A stretch of DNA of 64,000 nucleotides. Source: Procambarus clarkii (Eukaryota > Arthropoda > Malacostraca > Decapoda > Cambaridae). Under the pieces are notes generated by a model, which saw nothing but the letters and a program-made list of their open reading frames with translations, was not told the DNA's origin and did not search any database. The translations under genes and the position numbers were made by a program. Positions 26,094-35,139 of this stretch are shown here, piece by piece. Positions within the stretch are counted from its first letter, which is position 1, and every line of letters starts with the position of its first letter. Where the stretch lies: positions 21,980,906 through 22,044,905 of the forward strand of contig NC_091152.1 of assembly GCF_040958095.1 (NCBI RefSeq), in the 5' to 3' direction.

Positions 26094-27953
26094 AACAAAA
26101 AGGCGTGGAGGAACTTCCGGAATAACAGAACACCAGAAAGCAGAGAGAGATACCAGAGAACCAGGAATGAGTACGTCAGGGTGAGAAGAGAAGCAGAGAA
26201 AAATTTTGAAAATGATATAGCAAACAAAGCCAAGACCGAACCAAAGCTACTCCACAGTCACATCAGAAGGAAAACAACAGTGAAAGAACAGGTATTGAAA
26301 CTTAGAACAGGCGAGGACAGGTATACAGAGAATGACAGAGAGGTGTGTGAGGAACTCAACAAGAGGTTCCAGGAGGTCTTCACAATAGAACAGGGTGAGG
26401 TCACTGTGCTAGGAGAAAGGGAGGTAAACCAGGCGGCCTTGGAGGAGTTCGAAATTACGAGAGAGGAGGTCAAGAGACACCTGCTGGATCTGGATGTTAG
26501 AAAGGCTGTTGGTCCAGATGGGATCTCACCATGGGTACTGAAAGAGTGTGCAGAGGCACTTTGCTTGCCACTCTCCATAGTGTATAGTAAGTCACTAGAG
26601 ACGGGAGACCTACCAGAAATATGGAAGATGGCGAATGTGGTCCCAATATACAAAAAGGGCGACAGACAAGAGGCACTGAACTACAGGCCAGTGTCCTTGA
26701 CTTGTATACCATGCAAGGTGATGGAGAAGTTCGTGAGAAAAAACCTGGTAACACATCTGGAGAGAAGGGACTTCGTGACAAATCGCCAACATGGATTCAG
26801 GGAGGGTAATTCTTGCCTTACAGGCTTGATAGAATTCTACGATCAGGTGACACAGATTAAGCAAGAAAGAGAGGGCTGGGCGGACTGCATTTTCTTGGAT
26901 TGTCGGAAAGCCTTTGACACAGTACCGCATAAGAGGCTGGTACATAAGCTGGAGAGACAGGCAGGTGTAGCTGGTAAGGTGCTCCAGTGGATAAGGGAGT
27001 ATCTAAGCAATAGGAAGCAGAGAGTTACGGTGAGGGGTGAGACCTCCGATTGGCGTGAAGTCACCAGTGGAGTCCCACAGGGCTCTGTACTCGGTCCTAT
27101 CTTGTTTCTGATATATGTAAATGATCTCCCGGAGGGTATCGATTCATTTCTCTCTATGTTTGCGGACGATGCTAAAATTATGAGAAGGATTAAAACAGAA
27201 GAGGACTGTTTGAGGCTTCAAGAAGACCTAGACAAGCTGAAGGAATGGTCGAACAAATGGTTGTTAGAGTTTAACCCAACCAAATGTAATGTAATGAAGA
27301 TAGGTGTAGGGAGCAGGAGGCCAGATACAAGGTATCATCTGGGAGAGGAAATTCTTCAGGAGTCAGAGAAGGAAAAAGACTTGGGGGTTGATATCACGCC
27401 AGACCTGTCTCCTGCAGCACATATCAAGCGGATAACATCAGCGGCATATGCCAGGCTGGCCAACATACGAACGGCATTCAGAAACTTGTGTAAAGAATCA
27501 TTCAGAACTTTGTATACCACATATGTCAGGCCAATCCTGGAGTATGCAGCCCCAGCATGGAGTCCATATCTAGTCAAGGATAAGACTAAACTGGAAAAGG
27601 TTCAAAGGTTTGCCACCAGACTAGTACCCGAGCTGAGAGGTATGAGCTACGAGGAGAGACTACGGGAATTAAACCTCACTTCGCTGGAAGACAGAAGAGT
27701 TAGGGGGGACATGATCACCACATTCAAGATTCTGAAGGGGATTGATAGGGTAGATAAAGACAGTCTATTTAACACAAGGGGAACACGCACAAGGGGACAC
27801 AGGTGGAAACTGAGTGCCCAAATGAGCCACAGAGATATTAGAAAGAACTTTTTTAGTGTCAGAGTGGTTGACAAATGGAATGCATTAGGGGGTGATGTGG
27901 TGGAGGCTGACTCCATACACAGTTTCAAGTGTAGATATGACAGAGCCCGATAG
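26091..27953 (+). pseudogene. CR1-like LINE copy 2, reverse transcriptase and C-terminal region
   Basis: Uninterrupted frame of about 620 codons, open from 26091 (LNKKAWRNFRNNRTPESRE), with no ATG needed because it is the continuation of ORF2. RT motifs in order: VGPDGISPWVLKE, YRPVSLTCIPCKVMEK, HGFREGNSCLTG, FLDCRKAFDTVPHKRL, SGVPQGSVLGPILFL and FADDAK at 27159-27176 with both catalytic aspartates. The C-terminal part (ILEYAAPAWSPYLVK, GMSYEERLRELNL, RKNFFSVRVVDKWNAL) closely follows the CR1 ORF2 tail pattern. I place it in the CR1 clade of the Jockey superfamily, from pattern memory and not from a search. The RT is intact but separated from the endonuclease by a frameshift, so the copy is probably inactive alone. 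Confidence 0.9.
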
Positions 27954-28053
27954 GCTCAGGAATCTGTACACCTGTTGATTGACGGTTGAGAGGCGGGACC
28001 AAAGAGCCAGAGCTCAACCCCCGCAAACACAACCAGGTGAGTACAACTAGGTG

Positions 28054-28115
<62 letters not shown>
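27954..28115 (+). repeat. CR1-like LINE copy 2, 3' terminus and (AC)n tail
   Basis: About 100 bp of 3' UTR (GAGGCGGGACCAAAGAGCC, then GCTCAACCCCCGCAAACAC) ends in two AGGTGAGTAC-containing units (ACCAGGTGAGTACAACTAGG) and then (AC)n at about 28057-28115. The same terminus follows copies 1, 3 and 4. Short terminal tandem repeats in place of poly(A) are typical of CR1 elements. Confidence 0.85.
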
Positions 28116-28118
<3 letters not shown>

Positions 28119-28267
28119 CACTTCGCTGGAAGACAGAAGAGTTAGGGGGGACATGATCACCACATTCAAGATTCTGAAGGGGATTGATAGGGTAGATAAA
28201 GACAGTCTATTTAACACAAGGGGAACACGCACAAGGGGACACAGGTGGAAACTGAGTGCCCAAATGA
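28116..28267 (+). repeat. 152-bp duplicate of LINE copy 2 (source 27674-27825)
   Basis: Starts exactly after the (AC)n tail and repeats the C-terminal coding segment of copy 2 (CCTCACTTCGCTGGAAGACA to CCCAAATGA) with no difference that I can see. It is then fused to copy 3. Both source and copy are preceded by AC. Confidence 0.9.
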
Positions 28268-29873
28268 AGCCTCCTGGAAAATGAAATTCCAGGAGGTCTT
28301 CACCTTAGAACAAGGAGAAATTCCAGAGGTAAGTGAGGGAATAGCTAACCAGGAACCACTGGAAGAGTTTGAGATTACCAGTGGGGAAGTAAGGAAGTGT
28401 TTACTAGAGTTGGACGTGACGAAGGCTATAGGCCCAGATGGAATCTCCCCTTGGGTTCTAAAGGAAGGAGCAAGAGAACTGAGCCTACCACTCTCCATAG
28501 TGTATAACAAATCACTGGCAACAGGGGAACTGCCAGATACTTGGAAAGCAGCTAACGTAGTCCCGATATACAAGAAAGGGGATAGACAGGAGGCACTGAA
28601 CTACAGGCCAGTGTCCCTAACCTGCATACCATGCAAGCTGATGGAGAAGATTGTGCGAAAAAAACTAGTGGAGCATCTGGAGCGAAGGAACTTTGTAACA
28701 CAGCATCAACATGGGTTCAGGGATGGCAGGTCCTGCCTCACAGGGTTACTTGAATTCTACGACCAGGCAACAAAAATAAGGCAAGAAAGAGAAGGGTGGG
28801 CAGACTGCATATTTTTGGATTGTCAGAAAGCCTTTGATACAGTGCCCCACAAGAGGCTAGTGCGAAAGTTGGAGATGCAGGCTGGAGTGAGAGGGAAGGT
28901 ACTCCGGTGGATAGAGGAATACCTAAGCAACAGGAGACAACGAGTCTGTGTGAGGGGTGAGGTCTCAGATTGGCGAGACGTCACAAGTGGAGTCCCGCAG
29001 GGGTCAGTCCTTGGACCTATACTGTTTCTGGTATATGTAAATGATCTCCCAGAGGGTATAGATTCGTTCCTCTCAATGTTTGCCGACGATGCAAAAATTA
29101 TGAGGAGGATTGAAACAGAGGATGATAGTAGGAGGCTACAAGATGACCTGGATAGACTGAGTGAATGGTCCAACAAATGGCTGTTGAAGTTCAACCCGAG
29201 TAAATGCAAAGTAATGAAACTAGGCAGTGGAAACAGGAGGCCAGGCACAGGATACAGAATAGGAGATGAAGTACTTAATGAAACAGACAGAGAGAAAGAT
29301 CTAGGAGTTGATATCACACCAAACCTGTCTCCTGAAGCCCACATAAAGAGAATAACGTCTGCGGCATATGCGAGGCTGGCTAACATCAGAACGGCGTTCA
29401 GGAACCTGTGTAAGGAATCATTCAGAATCTTGTACACCACATATGTAAGACCAATCCTGGAGTATGCGGCCCCAGCATGGAGCCCGTACCTTGTCAAGCA
29501 CAAGACGAAGCTGGAAAAAGTCCAAAGGTATGCTACTAGACTAGTCCCAGAACTAAGAGGCATGAGTTATGAGGAAAGGCTGCGGGAAATGCACCTCACG
29601 ACACTGGAAGACAGAAGAGTAAGGGGGGACATGATCACAACCTACAAAATCCTCAGGGGTATCGACCGGGTAAACAAGGACGAACTTTTCAACACTGGTG
29701 GGACGCGAACAAGGGGACACAGGTGGAAGCTGAGTACCCAAATGAGCCACAGAGACGTTAGAAAGAACTTTTTCAGTGTCAGAGTAGTTAGCAAATGGAA
29801 TGCATTAGGAAGTGATGTGGTGGAGGCTGACTCCATTCACAGTTTCAAATGTAGATATGATAGAGCCCAATAG
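28268..29873 (+). pseudogene. CR1-like LINE copy 3, 5'-truncated reverse transcriptase
   Basis: Open frame of about 535 codons with the full RT: IGPDGISPWVLKEG, NYRPVSLTCIPCKLMEK, HGFRDGRSCLTG, FLDCQKAFDTVPHKRL, SGVPQGSVLGPILFL and FADDAK near 29079. The CR1-type C-terminal region follows (RKNFFSVRVVSKWNALG). The frame extends 5' into the 152-bp duplicate, making a chimeric open frame from 28245. There is no endonuclease and no ORF1, so this is a typical 5'-truncated insertion. It differs from copy 2 at many residues (for example QKAFDTV against RKAFDTV), so it comes from a different insertion and not from local duplication of copy 2. Confidence 0.9.
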
Positions 29874-30062
29874 GCTCAGGAATCTGTACACCAGTTGATT
29901 GACGGTTGAGAGGCGGGACCAAAGAGCCAGAGCTCAACCCCCGCAAGCACAATTAGGTAAGTACACACAGGCGTGTTCGTGTTGAGAGGCGGGACCAAAG
30001 AGCCAGAGCTCAACCCCCGCAAGCACAATTAGGTGAGTACAATTAGGTGAGTACACACACAC
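29874..30062 (+). repeat. CR1-like LINE copy 3, duplicated 3' terminus
   Basis: The last roughly 65 bp of the 3' UTR (GAGGCGGGACCAAAGAGCC through GCACAATTAGGTGAGTAC) occur twice, at about 29908-29963 and 29980-30040. They end in two AATTAGGTGAGTAC units and a short (AC)n. This could be a partial second insertion or slippage at the 3' end. Confidence 0.8.
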
Positions 30063-30862
30063 AGACCAATCCTGGAATATGCAGCTCCAGCCTGGAGTCC
30101 ATACCTAGTTTAAACACAAGACAATGTTAGAGAAGATTCAGCGGTATGCCACCAGGCTCCTCCTGGAACTAAGAGGCATGAGTCTCCGTGGTGTAGTGGT
30201 AAGACACTCGCCTGGCGTTCCGTGAGCGCTATGTCATGGGTTCGTATCCTGGCCGGGGAGAATTTACTGGGCGCAGTTCCTTAACTGTAGTCTCTGTTTA
30301 ACGCAACAGTAAAATGTGTACTTGGATGAAAAAACGATTCTTCGCGGCAGGGGATCGTATTCCAGGGACCTGCCCGAAACGCTACGCGTACTAGTGGCTG
30401 TACAAGAATGTAACAACTCTTGTATATATCTCCAAAAAAAAAAGAGCTACGAGGAAAGGCTAAAGGAGCTGAACCTCACGTCCCTGGAAAACAGAAGAGT
30501 AAGAGGAGACATGATAACCGCCTACAAAATTCTCAGGGGAATTGACAAGGTGGACAAAGACAAACTCTTCAGCACGGGTGGTACACGAACAAAGGGACAC
30601 AGGTGGAAACTTAGTACCCAGATGAGCCACAGAGACGTTAGAAAGAATTTTTTCAGTGCCAGAGTAGTTAATAAATGGAATACATTAGGCAGTGATGTGG
30701 TGGAGGCTGACTCCATACACAGTTTTAAATGTAGATATGATAGAGCCCAGTAGGCTCAGGAACCTGTACACCAGTTCACCAGTTGATTGACAGTTGAGAG
30801 GCAGGACCAAAGAGCCAGAGCTCAACCCCTGCAAGCACAATTAGGTGAGTACAGACACACAC
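30063..30862 (+). pseudogene. CR1-like LINE copy 4, short 3' fragment interrupted by a SINE
   Basis: Begins directly after the (AC)n tail of copy 3, with codons equivalent to RPILEYAAPAWSPYL. It continues to GGCATGAG at 30182, is interrupted by a SINE, and resumes at 30444 with SYEERLKELNLTSLE to the stop at 30753 (FKCRYDRAQ). The 3' UTR and AATTAGGTGAGTAC terminus follow, then AC-rich repeats. The 5' piece carries small indels (TAGTTTAAAC). The 3' piece is open for 102 codons. Confidence 0.88.
30183..30443 (+). mobile_element. tRNA-derived SINE nested in LINE copy 4
   Basis: tRNA-like head with A-box-like TGGTGTAGTGG (30189-30199) and B-box-like GGTTCGTATCC (30239-30249). A body of about 180 bp follows, ending in a 10-A tail (30434-30443). 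The LINE reading GGCATGAG-CTACGAGG is split, and GAG is present on both sides (30180-30182 and 30444-30446), a minimal 3-bp target duplication. It is a different family from the SINEs at 1.5, 18.2 and 41.5 kb. RNA polymerase III promoter elements are inferred from the boxes. Confidence 0.85.
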
Positions 30863-31205
30863 ACACACACACACACATACACACACACAGAAGGACGCCT
30901 TTATATCCTTAATTACCATAAAACAATAAATTAATCATATCAAAGCCAGCCGCGTCAATCAAACACCCGTCAAACACCTCTTTCAGAGACCTGCTAATTA
31001 TTTTTCACATATTAACTGGTCCATGATTTTACTCGTTACTTCGACACACATTAACTTTAATCCTGTATTAATACTTCATAATCGGTGCGTATGACAGAAT
31101 ACAATATGTGTGAGTAATAAGTATTATGTGTACAGAGGAAGTTTAAACTAATTATTAGACTAATAGCTGCCTCAATGTATGTTTTTATTCAGTACTTTAA
31201 TATTG
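30863..31205. other. (AC)n tract and unassigned AT-rich sequence
   Basis: (AC)n-rich repeat to about 30890, then AT-rich sequence without recognisable features. Confidence 0.5.
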
Positions 31206-31880
31206 TTTTCTCATATATATAAATATATATATTAGTATATTTTGGTAGCAGTCTTTCTTGTAAACATATGTTGTTGAATATGACCGAAAAGATAAGATTA
31301 ATCATTTTTTACGAATCTTCTCAATATTTCTTACGTTTTTCTTCACTGTCGAGGGTAATTGAAATATCAACTCTCTCAAATTAATTTTTATTTTGGTCTG
31401 ACGCCTATAAGCATTTCGTAAGGGCTTCTTACATTCTCAAAGACTTGTTTACACTTAACACTACACTTATGATACACTTGATACACTGTGTATGATACAT
31501 TTAACCTATTTCTTGGTTATATTCGTTTTGGGTGAGGTGATATGACACAAATGTTTTTGGTGAGGTGGGTACATAAGAATGAAAGTAACTGCAAAGGGGC
31601 TATTGGCCTATACTTTCTCTTGCTGCTTCTATGTTAGTTCGGTGTCTTGAAGTGGATAGAATGTAGTTATGCGTTAATTAGCTGTTGATTGCTAGTGTTG
31701 ACTTTTTGATGTGAAGTGCCTCGCTGATGTCGAGCCGCCTGCTATCGCTGTATCTATTGACGATTTCTGTGTTGTTTTTCAAGATTTTTCTGGTGATGGT
31801 CTGGTTGTGAGAAGAGATTATGTTCGTTGATGGAGCCCTGTTTCTTGTGTATTGTTAATTGCCTGGAAACAGACGTTGGG
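31206..31880 (-). pseudogene. Decayed Penelope-like element, 3' part (minus strand)
   Basis: Two blocks align by eye with the younger PLEs at 56 and 63 kb. Block 1 (31230-31370) contains AGTATATTTTGGTAGCAGTC and TATGACCGAAAAG, the minus-strand N-terminal segment that follows each PLE 3' UTR. Block 2 (about 31600-31860) matches the end of the GIY-YIG region (GCCTGCTATCGCTGTATCTA; minus-strand peptide SDSRRLD region). Many substitutions and small deletions destroy the frame. A (TA)n-like stretch lies at 31215-31240, as at the other PLE ends. Confidence 0.7.
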
Positions 31881-32577
31881 TTGTCACAAGAGATTATCCG
31901 GGGGGAGGGGGGGATCAGTCAATATTGTCACATGTCTCCTGTCAGCGAAATTGATCAATTTAGGAAAATTCAGTTATTAAAGAAGCGGTATTAATAACCA
32001 ATCTTGTTTGAGTACTTATGTTAGTTTAACATGAATGTAGAGTTCTCATCTAGAAACTCCAGTCTCGTATGTTGTCAAAGAGACAGTTGAAGTCATTTAG
32101 AATAGTGGACTAGTTCGACCTGGCTCGGCTGGCTCCTTGACTCACCTTGGGTCAAGGAGGTCAGGCGGCCACGAAGACCACAATCTTCCCTGTTGTTAAT
32201 TCATAAATTATGAATTCAGGTCGCTATTCAATATTATAATTTAAAATAGCCGTGATCAAGAACATCTATAATTACCATCAGTTGCAATAGGAATTCAATC
32301 ACCTGGGGTTGCCAGTGAATAAGATTAGCTTTTTTAATAAACCCTACTTACTAGTCTGGCAGCCAGTAGGCTGGCGGAGTGATCCAAGTTGAGCTTCACA
32401 GCTTGGAGGTCAGAGAGTAAGTTAGTGTGGCTGTGATAATCGGCGGGTCAAGACCTTCCCCTAAAGCAGGCAGTCCACCTCGCCCAGCTTGTGTTATTTA
32501 AGGTAAAAAAATCTGTCTGTTTGTTTTGAGGACAGTTGTAGAAGCCACATTATTTTGTAGTCAATACCATTGTCTCT
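31881..32577. other. Unassigned sequence
   Basis: About 700 bp without a clear gene or repeat. A short palindrome AATTCATAAATTATGAATT occurs near 32200. No tRNA-like or RT motif seen. Confidence 0.4.
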
Positions 32578-32766
32578 ATTTTAGGAAGAATTTAAGTTAG
32601 AATATATTTCAGTTTCGGGAGTGTTCATATAACAACGTTTCGTAAAATAAGTAAATAATTTAATAAAGTCTATTGTGCAGTGAATTTCCCCCACCCATTT
32701 ATATTTTCCTTGTGTTCTTTTTTTTTTTGTTGAGTAAACTCCAGTGAACTTAACAAGCATCCCTAA
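32578..32766 (-). repeat. Left arm of a roughly 180-bp inverted repeat
   Basis: Reverse complement of 33149-33324 with modest divergence and a few indels (left GAACTTAACAAGCATCCC against right GGGATGCTTGTAAAGTTC). On the minus strand it begins inside the sequence equivalent to the primer-binding site of the adjacent LTR remnant. Confidence 0.8.
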
Positions 32767-33135
32767 AATATATTTAAAATAGTATAATCCCTTTTGTAAC
32801 TTAGTTAATTCCACAAATTTAAAATAATCTCATCTCTTCTTTCGGATAATTGGGGGAGCCACATTCGGGGATTATGCCTAATTGACGATTTCTGCTTCAC
32901 CGTCAATTGGGGGAATTATTCAGTGGGTTTTATGAAGTCAGTTGGTGGCGGCGTTCTCCGTCCTCGTCCTCGTGTCGTGTCCTCGTCCTCGTCCTCGTCC
33001 TCGTGTCGTAATATCTCGGCGATCAAACGCCAAGGTCACGAGGGTTGTTGGCTGAAGGTTACATTAAGAACTTTTAATAATAACGACCAGTATTTGACCA
33101 GTTTAAGTAAGGTTAAAGGCTGGCCCCCGTTACAA
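32767..33135 (+). mobile_element. Probable 3' part of an LTR (LTR-retrotransposon remnant)
   Basis: Called because it ends in CCCCCGTTACA and is followed after one base by a perfect 18-base tRNA-Leu-type primer-binding site. The start of the LTR is missing: the matching TGTAACGGGGG end is not found upstream. The segment contains a CGTCCTCGTCCTCGTCC simple repeat near 32960-33005. No gag or pol coding sequence is present. Confidence 0.5.
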
Positions 33136-33153
33136 TGGTGGCAGCGGTGGGAT
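33136..33153 (+). promoter_or_regulatory. Retrotransposon primer-binding site, tRNA-Leu type
   Basis: TGGTGGCAGCGGTGGGAT is the reverse complement of ATCCCACCGCTGCCACCA. That is the 3' end, including CCA, of metazoan tRNA-Leu isoacceptors whose acceptor stem starts GGCAGCG (from memory of those tRNAs). It sits one base after a CA-ending LTR-like sequence, the position expected for priming minus-strand synthesis. Confidence 0.7.
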
Positions 33154-33324
33154 GCTTGTAAAGTTCACTGGAGTTTACTCAACAATAAAACACGAGGAAA
33201 ATATAAATGGTGGGAAATTCACTACACAATAGACTTCATTCAATTAATCATTTATTTTACGAAAAGTTGTTACATGAACACTCTCGAAACTGAAATATAT
33301 TCTAACTGAAATTCTTCCCAAAAT
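33149..33324 (+). repeat. Right arm of the inverted repeat (LTR-element leader)
   Basis: Starts in the last bases of the primer-binding site and would be the 5' leader of the LTR element. Its inverted copy is at 32578-32766. No gag start was found downstream. Confidence 0.75.
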
Positions 33325-33365
33325 AGGAAGAATTTCCTCTGCTCTTCTGAGCAGAGCAGTCTGCT

Positions 33366-33401
33366 ACTTCCGGTCTGCTTTTGTGCAAGCAGACCGGAAG
33401 T
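33366..33401. repeat. Perfect 15-bp hairpin
   Basis: ACTTCCGGTCTGCTT (33366-33380), 6-base loop, then AAGCAGACCGGAAGT (33387-33401). A smaller hairpin (TTCTTCC, loop, GGAAGAA) precedes it at about 33312-33332. It has no T-run and no gene beside it, so I do not call it a terminator. Confidence 0.8.
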
Positions 33402-34068
33402 AAATGTAGAGAGATCAGAGACGGAGCCAGCATGTAGCAGTACTAATTATTCTCATCTCTGGATCCATGGTTACGTTGTCTATTGTTATGCAAGCGGAAC
33501 GAGGCGGACACCAGATGACCGACACGGGCTCCCTATAGAGTACAGTTGACTCGCCATAGAAGGGGGGGGGGGGCAAAGGGCCTCACTCGGCCCAAGGTTA
33601 ACTGTACGATGGTATACACAAATGGTGTTTACGGTCCAGTAGTCTGGTGTCTTCAAGAAACGCCTGAGATGAAGTGAGCCATGGTGACTGAAGATTGGGA
33701 GCCACTTGTTTTGTCAACACGCCATCCACCTTAACACTCCTTTGAAGATACTTCCGTCACCAGACACAGTTGTGCTTTTAAGTCCTGCACTACCGTGGTT
33801 CAGCTGCTGGTTCACTCTCTTCTATCGAGACTGTCTTGGGGGCTACGAGATGAGTAATGAGTCGCGTCTCTTTAGCGAGGTTCACACGACAAGCGGCAGC
33901 CAGTCACGGACTGTCACTCGTCACTCAACACTCAGTTCTCGGACAGTCTGGTGTCCTTCAGCGGAATCTGGAATGAAGTACACGAGGAGCAGGATTTTCT
34001 ACAGTCAACAATTGATGGTCGTTGGAACTACAATTAACTACACGTCAGTCTTCTAACATCATCGTCGA
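33402..34068. other. Unassigned sequence
   Basis: About 670 bp, partly GC-rich, with a G-run near 33565. The open frame at 33706-34056 (116 codons) has no recognisable domain. Confidence 0.4.
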
Positions 34069-34069
34069 T

Positions 34070-34165
<96 letters not shown>
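34069..34165. repeat. Poly-T followed by (TG)n
   Basis: About 23 T residues and then roughly 36 TG units. Could be the tail of a minus-strand retroposed element, but none was identified upstream. Confidence 0.9.
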
Positions 34166-34166
<1 letters not shown>

Positions 34167-34599
34167 GAAGAACAATTGTGGAAAAGTAAATATTACATTT
34201 GCTCAATAATATTAATGTAATACTTCTGAATACCTACTAACGTGAATCTACAAAAATAGTAATTAAATGTTGAAACAAAGGAAATTAGTAAGTAAAATTC
34301 TGGAGAAAGGAAATATAAAAAAAAAATTTACGTAAGTCTAACGAGAATTAATTGTACTGTGCCTAGAACAAGAGGGTCTAGAAAAATGTTGTCAGTTCTT
34401 ATATAAACTTGTCAGCAAATATAAAATTTACTTGTCAGTAAATATAAAAAATATTGTGTTTTATTGTTTGAGAAAATGTCACGTGGACATTGATAGTGAA
34501 TAAAGATGGGAGTGGAACACATGGAGAAACTTTGAGGAGTTCAGTATTCCTCTTCTGAAAGACTGAAAATTCAGTTATGTAGTTCAATATGGTGTTTTC
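34166..34599. other. Unassigned AT-rich sequence
   Basis: About 430 bp without recognisable features. Confidence 0.4.
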
Positions 34600-35035
34600 A
34601 TATTGAACTGTTCAGTGGCTCAGACGTAGCCTAATGTGCAAGACCATTCTCATACTCCTTCTCTGCCACTCTGCTAGTTGCTGTGTACTCATTTCTGGTC
34701 TCTTGTAAACATTGTGATTTCTTTCATTTCTGCGTTATCTATATTTCCACCATGCCCATTTATTTCTTCTTTTTGCGTCGAGAGAGCTCGTCGTGCTTCC
34801 CTGAACCCTTAGTGGTGGTATATATCTTTCTTCAGCTTCTTTTGAGTTTGTCCGTTACTAAGTCCATCATGTCCTGGGTGGGTACTCCTCTGAGTTCTCG
34901 TACCCATTGTATCCTGTCCACGAACTCTCTGACCTTCTTGTATTCTCCTCTCCTGTATGCTGGCCTCCCACTCTCTTTACCCAGACTTAGTACAACATTT
35001 GGTTGTGATAATTTTGGTCCAATTCGATTCAATGA
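34600..35035 (-). pseudogene. CR1-like LINE fragment, endonuclease-RT linker (minus strand)
   Basis: Minus-strand frame 35032-34832 reads PAYRRGEYKKVREFVDRIQW and VPTQDMMDLVTDKLK. It continues after a shift with RYIPPLR and RNKWAWWKYR, then (about 34680-34610) AEKEYENGLAH. This follows the linker of CR1/Jockey-type ORF2 proteins. The last part parallels REAEKNFENDIANKA of LINE copy 2. It contains a stop and frameshifts and carries neither the endonuclease active site nor RT motifs. Confidence 0.65.
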
Positions 35036-35139
35036 TTAAATTTGAATTAGTGAATAATTAACTTTTTTTCTAAACGGGATTATGGCAACTAATTTGTGTA
35101 GAATTTATTTTCACAAAGATAACTGATGTTGTGTACCGT

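Noticed and set aside
30183-30260. Functional tRNA gene
   Set aside because: A- and B-box-like sequences are present, but no proper acceptor-stem pairing is apparent, and a SINE body with an A-tail follows. The same reasoning applies to the heads at 1630, 18290, 41640, 55577 and 61800.
33366-33401. Rho-independent terminator
   Set aside because: No following T-run, no upstream gene, and the DNA is eukaryotic.
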